Below are positions 35,621 through 47,519 of a stretch of DNA of 64,000 nucleotides, one piece after another (the stretch's first letter is position 1; each line of letters starts with the position of its first letter). A program made the position numbers and the translations under genes. Where the stretch lies: contig MU831877.1 of the NCBI GenBank assembly GCA_029204225.1, positions 1 through 64,000 of the forward strand, read 5' to 3'. The notes under the pieces were generated by a model, which worked only from the letters and a program-made list of their open reading frames with translations, had not been told where the DNA came from and did no database searches. Source of the DNA: Diphasiastrum complanatum. Its lineage: Eukaryota; Streptophyta; Lycopodiopsida; Lycopodiales; Lycopodiaceae.

Positions 35621-36372
35621 TGTTGGAGGGTTTGTGGATCCCAAGGCAACCCTAACCCTAGTTAATAAGTGAGAGGGATTTGGCACCCTGCGTGTGTAAG
35701 TCCAACCCAATGATCACATAGTTATTTGATTAATTAGAAAGTTAATAAAAGGACTTTAGGCCTTTTTGCGGGACTTTTAATGTCGCAGGGCCTAAATGCC
35801 AAGTTAGTGAATAAAATTGGGGTTCCCACCAATTTTGATGGTTCCCACACTTTTTTAAATAAAAAGAGAGGCAAGACTGGACCAATAGGATTCAAAGGCC
35901 AGGGTCCTCCTCTCTACTATAAAAAAGGACCAACTCGAGTTGCTCCTCATGTTCATTTCCACATTTCAATAAAGCAGATTGGTTCTCTTTAGAAATGGAT
36001 TGATGAATTTCCTTGCTCTTCCTCTCTTCTCTTCCAATCCTCATGCTTTCTTTGGATTTTGCTAATTGTTGGATCTGATCATTATTGGAATTGCTATTTC
36101 TTATGCTTTTTGTGAGAGAGAAAGGGAGAGAGAGAAGAGTAAGTTTCTATCATTGTTGTGGATTTAGAGTTAATGGAAGTAGGGTTAATGGATGTAGTTT
36201 TAATGCTTAGTGTTAATAAATGTTAGTGTTAGATCCTCCATTCATGTTGAAATCTAAACTATACTATCGCTCTCATGGGAACGAACCTATGCGTGACAAC
36301 TAACTCTGTCTCTTTGATGCTAAATTGACTAGATCTTGGATTCAGGTTAGGCAAGGAAAGAAACCCACTACA
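35621..36372 (+). repeat. Gypsy 5' LTR
   Basis: Starts TGTTGGAGGG and ends CCCACTACA; 752 bases. It contains a TATA-like box (35917) and a later AATAAA (about 35970), suiting a transcription start and polyadenylation signal within the LTR. Related sequences are the 3' LTR and a truncated inverse copy at 54178-54659. Confidence 0.95.
35917..35926 (+). promoter_or_regulatory. TATA-like box of the Gypsy 5' LTR
   Basis: CTATAAAAAA in the middle of the LTR, with AATAAA about 50 bases further on. It is preserved in the 3' LTR and the truncated inverse LTR. Promoter function is inferred from position and sequence only. Confidence 0.6.
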
Positions 36373-36376
36373 ATTT

Positions 36377-36394
36377 TGGCACCGTTGCCGGGGA
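36377..36394 (+). other. Gypsy primer-binding site (tRNA-Asp type)
   Basis: TGGCACCGTTGCCGGGGA begins four bases after the LTR end. It differs at one position from the complement of the plant tRNA-Asp 3' end. Confidence 0.9.
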
Positions 36395-37568
36395 GCTACG
36401 CCAATATTTCAGTTTGCAGCATGTTTGGTTGATGGTTAGCTTGCATTAGGCATCTTGTCATGGCATGAATAGTGTTAAATCTACATTTTAGGGTTAGTTT
36501 GGGATTGATTTTGCTAGATTTGAGTGGATTTGTTTGTTTGAAATCTAATCTGATTATTAAATAGGGAAAGCTATTCATATCACCAATCTTAAGAGCCATT
36601 TGGATCTGAGATATCAGAGAAAATAACAAAAACCGGTCAAATCTGTCAAATTTGGTCAAAAAGAGGCAAAAAGCGTCATCAGAGTTTAGAACTTTTTACC
36701 CTCTTTCAGGAAATCTTCGCCGAGTTTCAGAAACCTTCAGTTTTGTTTACAAAACCTTCAATTTGAAGGGCGAAGATTTATTCCCAGCAGATTTCTAGAA
36801 ACATAACCCTAAAAATTACAGAAAAAGAACCTTCACCCGATTCACTGTGCTTAGATGTGATTCAGATCTATCCGCTGCCAAGTCGATGAAGAATAATACC
36901 AAAAATAGAAAGATTTTCAGAGAGTCAGTTGTCATATTTCATATTTTTGCCAAAAAAGTTACTTTTTTGCAAAATTACCAGTATTACTCTTGATCCTTCG
37001 CCAGAACCTTCGCTGAGTTTCTAGAACATTATATCTATAGTAAACTACTATTTTTGAGTTCGACAAAGATTCTTCTTGATCAGATTACAAAAAATCTTGA
37101 TTTTTACCCTCGCCAGATTACAAAAACTATATTTTCTTGTGTCAAAAAGCTTCGTCTGGTTGTCCATAGTTTTATCTCTGTCAGATCTTCCATCTGAGAA
37201 GTCGGCAAAGGTTATTCCCCAAAAAATTGCCAGAAAAGTGTTCAGAGAGTTTTTATCCCAAAATAGCACTGTTGAACCTTCGCCGAAACAACCTTCGCCT
37301 AGAGAACCTTCGCCAGTCCCATTTTTAGTTTCTGATTTTCCAAATCAAGTCTCTGTCAAAATTTGGATCAAATCTGATATATTCTGAATTGGACTCTGAG
37401 AGATTTATCATTTTTGAGAAGTATCGATTGATCGAATTTTGGATAGTTTTTCATCATATAGAATCTGATTCTTGAAAAGTGGAATAGAGCTAGTAGATCT
37501 AATCTGAGATAGTTTTTTGGAAAAATCTATATCCAATCTCATTATCGATTTGATCTAAATTTGTAAAG
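36395..37568 (+). other. Gypsy leader with clustered CCTTCGCC motifs
   Basis: An untranslated leader of about 1.2 kb with no reading frame I recognise. CCTTCGCC or close variants, and its complement GGGCGAAG, occur repeatedly (about 36714, 36768, 36996, 37012, 37277, 37293 and 37308). The same motif recurs in the spacer after integrase (about 43280-43570). Confidence 0.65.
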
Positions 37569-38974
37569 ATGGCTGCCCCTGGAGGTGCTCCTGGAGGTGC
37601 TCCACAGGAGGTCAATCCAATTATTGTTAGAAGAGCACCCCGATTGGATCTACCCAAATATAATGGATTAACAGATCCAGTTAGATTTCTTCATATCTAT
37701 GCTGAATCTTGTGAGGTCTATGGTGAGATTTATCCTCAAGATAAACTTAAGCTGTTTCCTATGGCCTTAACAGACGCAGCACAAGATTGGTACTATAACC
37801 AAGATGAAACTGAGCGTACAGATTGGGAGGTTGTTAAACGTGCCCTTATCACACAGTTCAAACCGCGGAAGTTTATGGAAGACCCTTTCCTACTTTTAAG
37901 TAAAATTAAAATGGGAAAGCGGGAAATGTTCGAGATTACATCGAAAGGGTGAAACGCCTTAGATCTGAACGTGAGCCTGAGCTGATTAATGAAAATGCCA
38001 TGATTATGTGGTTTTTGTCAGGTCTACCTAAACGGATCAGATGTGAGCTGAAACGCCATAATGAGTACGCACTTTTGCAAAATATGATGGACGATGCAAT
38101 TCGGAAGGAGGATGAAGATTCAGATGATGAGCCGAATGTCAGTATGTTGTCTTATACAGCAGGGCAGACTACTACGACATCCACCACTATTGCATCAACG
38201 AATGCTAATGCTACTGCATAAATGATGCTCAATGAGTTCGAGAAACTTGGGAAGACTCAGCAGAAATAGATGGAAAAGTTGCAGTTGCAATTTGATGAGA
38301 AGATCAAAGCATTGGAAAATTTCCACGGAGAAGCAAACAAGGAACCTGAGAAGTTTTCAAAGACTTTTCCTACCAGGGAAAATGTCTGGTGTTCTATTTG
38401 TACAGGAAATCACACAGTGAACGAGTGTCCTCATTTGAAAAAACGAATGGAAATCAGTGTTTGCCATCTGTGTAATTCACCTGACCATGAGACTGCCTTT
38501 TGCAACTTCAACCCTCGAATAATTCAGCAATGGTATGCCCAGATGGAATATCGAGATCCACATTATGGAGGCAATCCAGCAGCAAGACTGCGACAATCTA
38601 CTATTGGATACCCGGAACGTCTAGCTTTGCTTGCCTCACCAAAACACTCCGCTCCTCCTACCAATTTGATGGAACCAGAACCTTACAGAAGTGCTGAGCA
38701 ATGGAGCTATGGTAATGATCAGGAAGGTGGATCTTCAGAACAGTATGCCATTTATGATGCCGCTCAACAACAAGCCTCGAGAAATTGGGCCAGATTACCA
38801 CTTGGATGCTTTGCATGTGGAGAAAATCACAGAGTTGTGAAATGCCCAAATAAAGAAAAATTTGTACCATTATGTCGTGACTGTGGATATGGGCATTGCT
38901 ATAAAGACTGTCCAGCAAGATCAAAGCCACCACCAACTACAACACCTATAAATTTGATAACAATCAAGCAATGA
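37569..38974 (+). pseudogene. Gypsy gag with four zinc knuckles
   Basis: Starts MAAPGGAPGGAPQEVNPIIV. The capsid region follows (LPKYNGLTDPVRFLHIYAES, DAAQDWYYNQ, WFLSGLPKRIRCELKRH), with one frameshift near 37925. Stops at 38219 and 38267 interrupt the frame before the nucleic-acid-binding part. That part has four Cys/His knuckles: CSICTGNHTVNEC, CHLCNSPDHETAFC, CFACGENHRVVKC and CRDCGYGHCYKDC. Only the second has the standard C-x2-C-x4-H-x4-C spacing; the other three are C-x2-C-x3-H-x4-C. Gag would coat and package the RNA. Confidence 0.85.
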
Positions 38975-38997
38975 TCAGTAGTTCAGAATAAACCAAG

Positions 38998-40680
38998 GCA
39001 CCCTTGATGGTGGTCACCAGAGCACAAAAGCAAAAAGAACCAGTAATGGATTCAGTGCCTGCTGATTCTATACCATTGAACGATACACCAACAACATCGA
39101 GAGTCTATCCAAATCTTAATGCAGAAAAACAAAGATATCAGGATATGAGATAGTGGATTAAACATCTACAAGAAGAAGAGGAACTTGAAGCTGCTAAAGT
39201 AACAGCTGAAGTTCGGTCTTCACCATTGCAGCCTCCAAGAAATTTACGTACGGATATGAATGATCAATTACATCATCACGAAGAATCCTTCAAGATGACT
39301 GAACCGGAAGCACCACATACAGAATTACTCATGAATATTTTGTCTAGCAAGATCAATATTTCATTGGGAGAGTTCCTAAAGTTGGTGCCAAAAGCAAAAG
39401 AAGTCTTAGCACAAAAGTTAGCTCAAGAAGAATCAGAAGACCATCAAGAGCCGCTTTTTTGTGCTAGATTTGAAGAATCTAACAATGTACTCCATGTTGG
39501 AGCCGCTTGGGAAAGTGAACAAAAGAATATCACTCTGCCGATACAACATAGACAATTTTCTAAAGAAGCAACCATGATAGATGGTGGTTCAGGAGTTAAC
39601 CTGATTTCTACAAAGCTATGTACAAAATGGGGCCTTACAAAGATTAAGCCTGCTACTTTTGCTATTAAGCTAGCTGATCAAACGACAGTTCGTCCACAAG
39701 AAATGGTGGAAGATATACCTGTCAGGATTGTAGGAGTACAGTTTGTCATTACTTTCGTCGTGAGGGACTTACCAGAAGCACCAAATGTCTACCGAGTTCT
39801 CTTAGGACGTCCATGGTTATGAGTTGCGCAAGTAATTCATAACTGGGGTACCAAAAAAATCAGTTTTGAAAATCGTGAACGTGCAGTTAAAGTTGATCCT
39901 ACGACTTGGACTATCAAGCCAGTGGTTCAAAAAGCGGATGACGATTCATAAAAAATGGATCACACTTGTGATCGACCAGAGAAAAAATTGGGAGTTCACT
40001 ACGATTTTCAAACAGATTTTGTCAATTGGAACAAAGCTCTTGCAACAATTGATTGTACAGCTAGATATATGTGTCAACAAGATATCCAATCAGAGATGAG
40101 CGAGATTTTCTTATTAGATCGAACTTTGGATACACCAATCACGTTTCCACTAAATGTGCTGAATGTAGCCTAGATATCAACGGAACCTATACCAGATCCA
40201 ATTGAGGATGATCTCATACCAATGAGACATGCCTTAACTTACGATGGCAATGCAGAACTTACGGATGAACATATTCTACATCATATGGATCTGACCAGAT
40301 TTGGAGTGCGTAATGTTCCTGATGAACCAACAATCAAATCGTCCAAAGCAGTTATATTGAAGGGAGACAAGATCACAGGTTCGATGACGAAGAAACAAGC
40401 AAAGCAACATTATAATATGGTCCTGAAATGGGAAAATCCCCCTCAAAAGATCAATTCAAAGGAAGTGCCACCTCTATTGGATAAAGACAAAGGAAAAGTC
40501 AAGAATGATTCTTCAAGTCAGATTTCCAGCAAGACATCATTGTCTAGATTGTCTTCACCTGTGAAGAAAGATATATCATCCCAAAAGTCATCACCTCCAC
40601 GATCAATTCCTACTAAGAAAACTAAACGAAGATCCAAGACAAGTCCTTTAAAAAAATAACAAGCAAATGTAGTCCAGCAT
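38998..40680 (+). pseudogene. Gypsy protease and linker to RT
   Basis: A single frame starting APLMVVTRAQKQKEP and interrupted by isolated stops at 39151, 39820, 39949, 40171 and 40657. The protease core is at about 39580-39825: ATMIDGGSGVNLIS with an Asp-Gly-Gly-Ser active site in place of DTG/DSG, and YRVLLGRPWL near its end. The rest (to 40680) is a long linker ending in a Ser/Lys-rich stretch (SSPVKKDISSQKSSPPRS). Protease would cleave the Gag-Pol polyprotein. Confidence 0.8.
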
Positions 40681-40683
40681 GAT

Positions 40684-41718
40684 ATGCCAGAGCATTTTAA
40701 ACGTTATACATTGGATGATGTGATTATCATATTACCTAAAGCACATCGTGAACCTGAAGAACACATGCCGGAATCTAAAGAGGTTTACGATGGCCCAGCT
40801 AGGACGCAGCCAATGAATCTTGCAGAACCAAGAGAACCGAAAAAGATTGTACAACTGGGATCACAACTTACTCTTGAACAGTATCAATCACTTCATTTGT
40901 TACTTATTAAGTATCAAGATTGCTTTGCATGGACTTATCAAGATTTGAAGGGTATTTCGACATCAGTCATTGAACATACCATACCTTTAGTACCTGATGC
41001 AGTACCAAAGGTTACGAAGTTCTATTGCTGTAATCCTAATGTGGCAGATCTGATGAAGAAAGAACTTCAGAGATTGCTTGACGCCAATTTCATTTATGAG
41101 ATCGAGCATACCGAATGGATTTCACCGATTGTCATTGTTCCTAAGAAAAATGAGAAATTGCGAATCTGTGTGAATCTCAAAGCATTGAATAAAGTGACAC
41201 GGAAGGATCACTTTCCGTTACCTTTTACTGAAAGCATTTTGGATTGTCTTGCTGGAGCGGAAGCTTATAGTTTCCTGGATAAATTTAGTGGTTATAACCA
41301 GGTTAAGATTGCATCTGCCTATCGCCACAAAACTACTTTTGCAACAAAATGGGACACCTATGCTTACAAAGTAATGTCGTTTGGACTCTGTAATGCACCA
41401 AGTTCATTCCAAAGAGTAATGCAATTTGCCTTTAAAGATTATCTGCAGAAATTTCTTGAAATTTACTTGGACGACTTGGGAGTTCATAGTACAGATACAG
41501 ACCACCTGGATCGATTGGAGAAAGTCTTTGAAAGATGCCGCAAATATCAGATTTCTCTAAATCCTAAAAAATGCCAAATATGGGTTTCTCACGGAGTGGT
41601 GCTTGGACATGTGATATCAAGACATGGTATTGCCACCGATTATTCTAAGATCAAAGTTATTGTGGAATTGCCACCGCCAACAACAATTCGAGGAGTTTAT
41701 GTGTTTATGGGTCAGTAG
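40684..41718 (+). pseudogene. Gypsy reverse transcriptase, truncated at its C-terminus
   Basis: Continues the protease frame from MPEHFKRYTLDDV. RT motifs in order: FIYEIEHTEWISPIVIVPKK, LRICVNLKALNKVT, YSFLDKFSGYNQVKIA, TTFATKWDTYAYKVMSFGLC, NAPSSFQRVM and the catalytic box IYLDDLGV with both Asp present, then LNPKKCQIW and LGHVIS. The protein stops at FMGQ, where a gypsy RT would normally continue into the connection domain, because of a deletion at about 41712. The catalytic part itself looks intact. Confidence 0.88.
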
Positions 41719-42951
41719 AGACGTTAGAAGCCTTTGAAAAGTTAAAAAAAGCATTATCTTAAGCACCAATAGTGCGTTCTCCAAATTGGACATTAGAGTT
41801 TCATCTTCATACAGATGTCTCAAAATATGCCATTGGATCAGTTTTGACGCAGCCAAGTGACTATAAGAAGGATTTACCACATGAAATACCAGATTTAATC
41901 ATGTTTTCACATGATGACATGGGCGGAGGACACTTCTCTACAGATATTACTCTTCGCAAACTTTTGCAATCCGGTTGTTGGTGGCCTACGCTTCATAAGG
42001 ACACCGAAAATTTTATTCAGACATGTTATGTCTGCCAGCGAGCATGACGGCCTACTCGACAGAATTATGAACCCTTACATCCGGTTTTATCGCAAGCACC
42101 GTTTGAAACATAGGGACTGGATTATGTTGGTCCTATTCATCCCGTTGCGCAAGGATCTCAGGCCCGATACATTATCGTCGCAACTGATTATATGACCAAG
42201 TGGGTTGAAGCCAAAGTTGTCAAAGTGGCTGATGCGAAATCTACGGCCAAGTTTCTATATGATAATATTATAATCAGATTTGGATGTCCGATCGTAATTG
42301 TCAGTGATCGGGGTACACACTTTGTTAATCAAACAATAAAGTGTTTACTGGAAGATTTTTTTGTTATACACAGATTTAGTACTCCCTATTTTCCCAGAGG
42401 GAATGGCCAAGCTGAATCTTCCAATAAGATTCTTTGCACCATTATGACAAAGATAGTTGAAGCGAGTCGGTCTGATTGGGAACATAAACTGTATGCAACA
42501 TTATGGACATTCAGAACCACTTACAAAAATAGTACAAATCAAACACCTTTTCAACTGGTTTATGGTCAAGATGTTGTTATGCCAATTGAATTGTTAATCC
42601 TTTCTTTACACATAGCAACAACAGAACGATTAAATGATGATCAGTCTTTACAACTTCGTCATGAAGCGTTGCACAAATTATGTGAAACCCGATTGATGGC
42701 AGGCCTCAGAAGCAGAGAAAGTCTGCCGCAAGGCATGGCACGATCGTCGATTGCACAAGAAAGATCTGGAAGCAGGAGATCTTGCATTGATGTACAAAAC
42801 CAAGCTGATCAAGGGTAAGCTGAAGTTTACTGATGAATGCCTGTATAAAGTGAAGGAAATCCTCAACTATGGCACAATAATTCTTGAGCACTTGGATGGA
42901 AAACAATTTGATACTCCAATAAATGGCAGCCGATTACGCAAGTTTTGGTAG
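41718..42951 (+). pseudogene. Gypsy RNase H remnant and integrase
   Basis: ETLEAFEKLKKALS and FHLHTDVSKYAIGSVLTQ are the start of RNase H. The text then jumps to integrase, so nearly all of RNase H is deleted. Integrase has its His/Cys zinc motif (HFSTDITLRKLLQSGCWWP, CYVCQR), then catalytic Asp in VATDYMTKW, Asp in VSDRGTHF and Glu in GNGQAESSNK. Two stops (42045 and about 42108) fall in the frame. A frameshift near 42750 leads to the C-terminal part (LEAGDLALMYKTKLIKGKL, NGSRLRKFW). No chromodomain follows. Confidence 0.88.
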
Positions 42952-43814
42952 CCTGCTTTGCCAGTTCAGCAAGCCTGATCTCAATATATTTTTTCATTTT
43001 ATTTGTTTTCAATTTTTTGTTTTGTTTTCAATGTTTAATTTGCTGATTTATTTTGGAGAAAGACAGTTTAAAAAAAATTAAAAACAAGAGAAAAAAATAA
43101 AAAATAAAAAAAGACTGATGAGCAAAAGTCAGGAAGTCATCAGCATAAGAAAAAGGAAGCACAGTATTCTTTTATGAAAAATGACTTAGAAAACCACTGT
43201 TTTGGGCAGATTTGGCCAATACAGTATCAGAAACCTTTCCTAAGCTCTCATATTGTACATCCACCCTTGATTTATCTAAATTGAGGTGGGCGAAGGTTTT
43301 TGAAAAAATAAAATTTTTGAGTCAGGTCAATGTTCAGTGATATGCCATTTTGGGAACCTATGTCGAGCATCATAACCTCATTATGAACCTTCACCGACCT
43401 GCTAGATGATCTTAAAGTGTCAAAATTAGATTGTCCATAGGTTCAGATTGTGAAAAAATGCATTTATGACAGTACCTGGGCGAAGGATCCTCCTAGGCGA
43501 AGGTTCATCCTTCGCCAGCCTTGGAAAATGTTTGCATGATAGGCTCAGATCCCTAGAAACCTTCGCGGAGATTTTTATAGCCTATTTTTACAGTACTGTA
43601 CATGCCGGCAAATTTTTGTTCAGATTTGATCAGTCTTAACTACTATTCAGTGTAATGGACCCACCAAATTCACCTATAAGTTGGCTGAATTCGATTCATT
43701 CCTCACTTGTGCTAGCGAAGCTCTTGCGAATTTTTCTTGCAACCAAAGCCTTCCAAATTTTCTGCATTGCCTTCTGATACACTTTCACGCATTTATAATT
43801 CCTTTCTGATCATC
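42952..43814 (+). other. Spacer between integrase and the extra ORF
   Basis: AT-rich in its first 200 bases, then carrying at least five copies of GGCGAAGG/CCTTCGCC. Two of these form a perfect inverted repeat with a 5-base spacer at 43496-43516. No reading frame is recognised. Confidence 0.6.
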
Positions 43815-46714
43815 ATGTCTTCTACCGATACTTCCCAGTCTTCGTGCTATACTTCCATCGTGATGTCCCATCTGCAACGAACATCATGATTCTTCCTAGC
43901 ACAAGCATGGTCACTCAGTGGATGACCCTTGCGGAGCCTCTACTTACTCCGATGGGTATTTATGAGGGAGCCTTTTTGGGACACATCAATATGAATTTCA
44001 TCACTCTTATCTTCAGTACGTGAAGGAAGAGAAATCCAAGTTTTATATCACCTTCCAAGGAGCCACACACAAGGTGCGCGTCATTGAGGCCGCACTTGCG
44101 GCTATAGGAATCTCATCCGGTACGCAAGCCTCACCCAATCACAAGCACGCCAAACAAGCCATCAAGCCATACATTGACCTCACCAATGATCTGCACTGGA
44201 CTAATGATGGCTACCTTCTGAAAGCCATCATTGAGTCTTCCATCCACGTCGCTGCCCAGTTGTTGAATCATTCCCTGATGGTTGGCAACCTCAGGAAAGA
44301 CCGCATCACATCTGAAATCCTTCACATGATAGTGGAGTCCCACACTAAGTTGGCCAAAGCCCCTCTTGAACCATATAACTGGTTCAAGACTATTTCTAGT
44401 GAGCTCAAGAGAGCTATTAAGGCCAATACAAAGCAACAGTTTGCCGCTGGCTCTCTATTGTCCCTCTTAGCCGCTTCTCACTTAGAAAACAGAATCCATG
44501 GCTTCCACCTGGATTTTGTGCTTTCGATTTACGAAGAAGCACCGATCGATTCATCTCATCAGGCCTCAAGTTCTCATAGTCGTCGTCGTCCATGCAGTGA
44601 GATCATAATTCCTGACTCGCCTTCCGTGTCACGGCGTCGCACTAGGCATACCTCGTCAGCTGCGCTTCCAACCCCTGCTGTTGTTTGCACTGAACTTCCC
44701 ATTCCCCTCGCCTCTGATGCTTCCCTCATCTCTGCTCTCATACAAGGACAGTCTGTGACCATTGGGCCTACCATTCCCATCACAGCTGCCTAAGCTGCCT
44801 CACCCCCGCACACCGAAGCAACCTCACCCATGGATATGTTCGATGATTCCGACCCCCTTGGGGCCACCGAAATCTTTGAAATGCCCCAGAGCCCAGCGCC
44901 CTTTGAACTCCAATCCCCTGGAAGAGGATTCGGGCATATCCATGAATCTACTGTTGGTGTCGAAGATGCCAGTCAGCAACCACCCACACAAGGTAGCCCA
45001 GCCACACTTCGGGTCGACATAGCTGTAAAGTCACCAAAGTAGTTCGACGCCACGGTGCCTGAAGGGTTTGAAGAAGATGATACTTTTGAAGAAGAAGAGA
45101 CCTTGGCACCTATTCCACGCCTACCAAGAATAGTATTATTAGGGTCTCCTGCTGCTGCCACCTCCACAACCATCGATTTTGGTGATGCTCTAGGGTTAGT
45201 TTCAAGCCTTGGGCAAGTGATCCAGTCTACGCTAGATAAGAAGAAGGAAATGGGACAAAGGATCTCTGATCTAGGATCCGAAAACACTCTGATCAGCCAG
45301 AAAATTGTCCAGCTGGATCGAGAGGTGAAGATAGCCAAGCAACATGAAGAAAAGGCTAAAAGCGAAAAGAAATTGGCCCAGCAACAAGCTGATCGCTTGG
45401 AAACCTACATCAGCTCCCTGCAAAACGCCCTGACAACCGCATAGGATCAGGTAGATAAGGCAGTGCAAGATGCCAAGCAATAGGTGCAGCTACTGAAGGG
45501 GCAATTATAGATGGCCGAACAAGATCGCACACGGCTTCAAGGTGAATTGGATGCGACCACCCTTGAGCGTGATGCCTATCTGCAAATGCAAATACCCGAT
45601 CATCCGGTCACACCGACGAAGATTGCATATTTGATCAAGAAAGTGGAAACATACAAAGTGGCCCTTCAAGGATTCCAAGGCCGCTTTGATAGATTCAAAG
45701 GAGTAGCTTCAACCGAGTTGGCAAAGGCAAAAGAGACCATCAACGCCCATGAAAAAGCCGCCGCTCAAGTGTTGGAAGCCGGACCACAAATTCTCGTCCC
45801 GGTCATGCCGCAATTCTCCCCTTCGCGCCAAGAAGCTGTACAAATGGATACAGGGGTTGATTCGAGCATGGACCAGGGGGGAGCTCCAGATTTAGCAGAT
45901 CAACCGCCAACCATACCGGCAGTACAAGAGAGTCCATCCTCATCAAGGACAAGCCATTTATCAGCGTCGAGGACCAGATCTAGACCTTTTTAAAGCAACA
46001 TCCACATGAGTCCTCGCGTGGTGGATGGGTTCTCAAATTTAAGACCTCCGAGATTGAGGCCGGCAAAGAATTGGACAAAATACCTGCACTGGGAGAGCAG
46101 CCGACATGGAGAATCGTGGTTTTTGAGAAAACTCCGGAATGAATTAGGAGTTACGTCGCCAGCCCTCGCCAGTTGTGGGTAGATCCTTATTACGTGCCAA
46201 TGCCACGACATAAATGGAAAGATTTGGAATTGGCTATGGACAAAATCACCATCCACATGCCCAATTGGCCAATCATCCATCAGCCTTACAACTGGAACAT
46301 TTTAGTGGACTTCCGCCGTGTCTTACAAGCATATAAGAGAGAGTATGTCCACTCTCCAAATCCAACGGTGCGACAATCGACAATGTTTGCAAAAGATCTA
46401 ACTCTGTTGGCATCAGTGGCAACCAAATGGGACGATTGTCTTCCTACCCTGGATTCGATCCAAATAAGCCGATGGCCTCATAGAAAATCAAAGATCAGCT
46501 GCCGATTGCTCGACTGTATTTCCGTGCGGCTATGATGGGAGGCTCTTGGGAATCCCGCTTCACCTCATGGACAACTTCCAAGTGGATTTCCGGAGCCCAC
46601 CGTTGTTCCCTGCCGCATAATTTAGATTTCAATACTGCACGCCTTGACTTTATGGAGAAGGTGCAGTATCATTTAAATAAGATTCGGCGCGAAGCCAATA
46701 AAAGTCCCCAATAA
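43815..46714 (+). pseudogene. Extra (post-integrase) ORF of the Gypsy element, function unknown
   Basis: Coding-like sequence of about 2.9 kb on the same strand as gag-pol. After an early frameshift near 44015, one frame runs from 44020 to about 46170 with isolated stops (44791, 45040, 45442, 45481, 45508 and 45991). It then shifts twice (46173-46535 and 46532-46714). The parts are an N-terminal helical region (KSKFYITFQGATHKVRVIEA), an acidic/Pro-Ser-rich middle, a clear coiled coil at about 45220-45560 (ENTLISQKIVQLDREVKIAK), a Ser/Pro-rich segment and a Trp-rich C-terminal part (WPIIHQPYNWNILVDFRRVL). I recognise no domain. Position matches the extra or env-like ORFs of Athila/Tat elements, but I see no clear membrane segment. 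Confidence 0.7.
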
Positions 46715-46751
46715 CTGCATATTGCAGGTGTTGTGGGACCACCACCAGTTT

Positions 46752-46764
46752 TGGTGGGGGGTAT
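46752..46764 (+). other. Gypsy polypurine tract
   Basis: TTGGTGGGGGGTAT lies directly before the 3' LTR. The G-rich part can pair with CCACCACCA just upstream, giving a small hairpin next to the plus-strand primer. Confidence 0.65.
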
Positions 46765-47519
46765 TGTTGGAGGGTTTGCGGATCCCAAGGCAACCCTAAC
46801 CCTAGTTAATAAGTGAGAGGGATTTGGCACCCTGCGTGTGTAAGTCCAACCCAATGATCACATAGATATTTGATTAATTAGAAAGTTAATAAAACTTTAG
46901 GCCTTTTTGCGGAACTTTTAATGTCGCAGGGCCTAAATATCAAGTTAGTGAATAAAGTTGGGGTTCCCTCCAATTTTGATGGTTCCCACACTTTTTTGAA
47001 TTTGAATAAAAAGATAGGCAAGACTGGACCAATAGAATTCAAAGGCCAGGGTCCTCCTCTCTACTATAAAAAAGGACCAACTCGAGTTGCTCCTCATGTT
47101 CATTTCCACATCTCAATAAAGCAGATTGGTTCTCTTTAGAAATGGATTGATGAATGTCCTTGCTCTTCCTCTCTTCTCCTCCATTTGTCATGCTTTCTTT
47201 GGATTTTGCTAATTGTTGGATCTGATCATTATTGGGATTGCTATTTCTTATGCTTTTTGTAAGAGAGAAAGGGAGAAAGAGAAGAGTAAGTTTCTATCAT
47301 TGTTGTGGATTTAGGGTTAATGGAAGTAGGGTTAATGGATGTAGTGTTAATGCTTTGTGTTAATGGATGTTAGTGTTAGATCCTCCATTCATGTTGAAAT
47401 CAGAACTATACTATCGCTCTCATGGGAATGAACCTATGCGTGACAACTAACTCCGTCTCTTTGATGCTAGATTGACTAGATCTTGGATTCAGGTTAGGCA
47501 AGAAAAGAAACCCACTACA
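46765..47519 (+). repeat. Gypsy 3' LTR
   Basis: TGTTGGAGGG to CCCACTACA, 755 bases, followed by the target duplication GATGT. It differs from the 5' LTR by scattered substitutions and small indels. Confidence 0.95.
47064..47073 (+). promoter_or_regulatory. TATA-like box of the Gypsy 3' LTR
   Basis: The same CTATAAAAAA as in the 5' LTR, in a conserved context ending in AATAAAGCAG about 45 bases later. If active it would read into 47525 and beyond. Confidence 0.5.

Noticed and set aside
35780-35992. Repeated small protein starting MSQGLN in three places
   Set aside because: It lies inside the Gypsy LTR around the TATA-like box, and its three copies are just LTR copies.
44131-44436. Antisense gene within the Gypsy extra ORF
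   Set aside because: The plus-strand frame has the longer, protein-like reading consistent with the element; the antisense frame has no signature.
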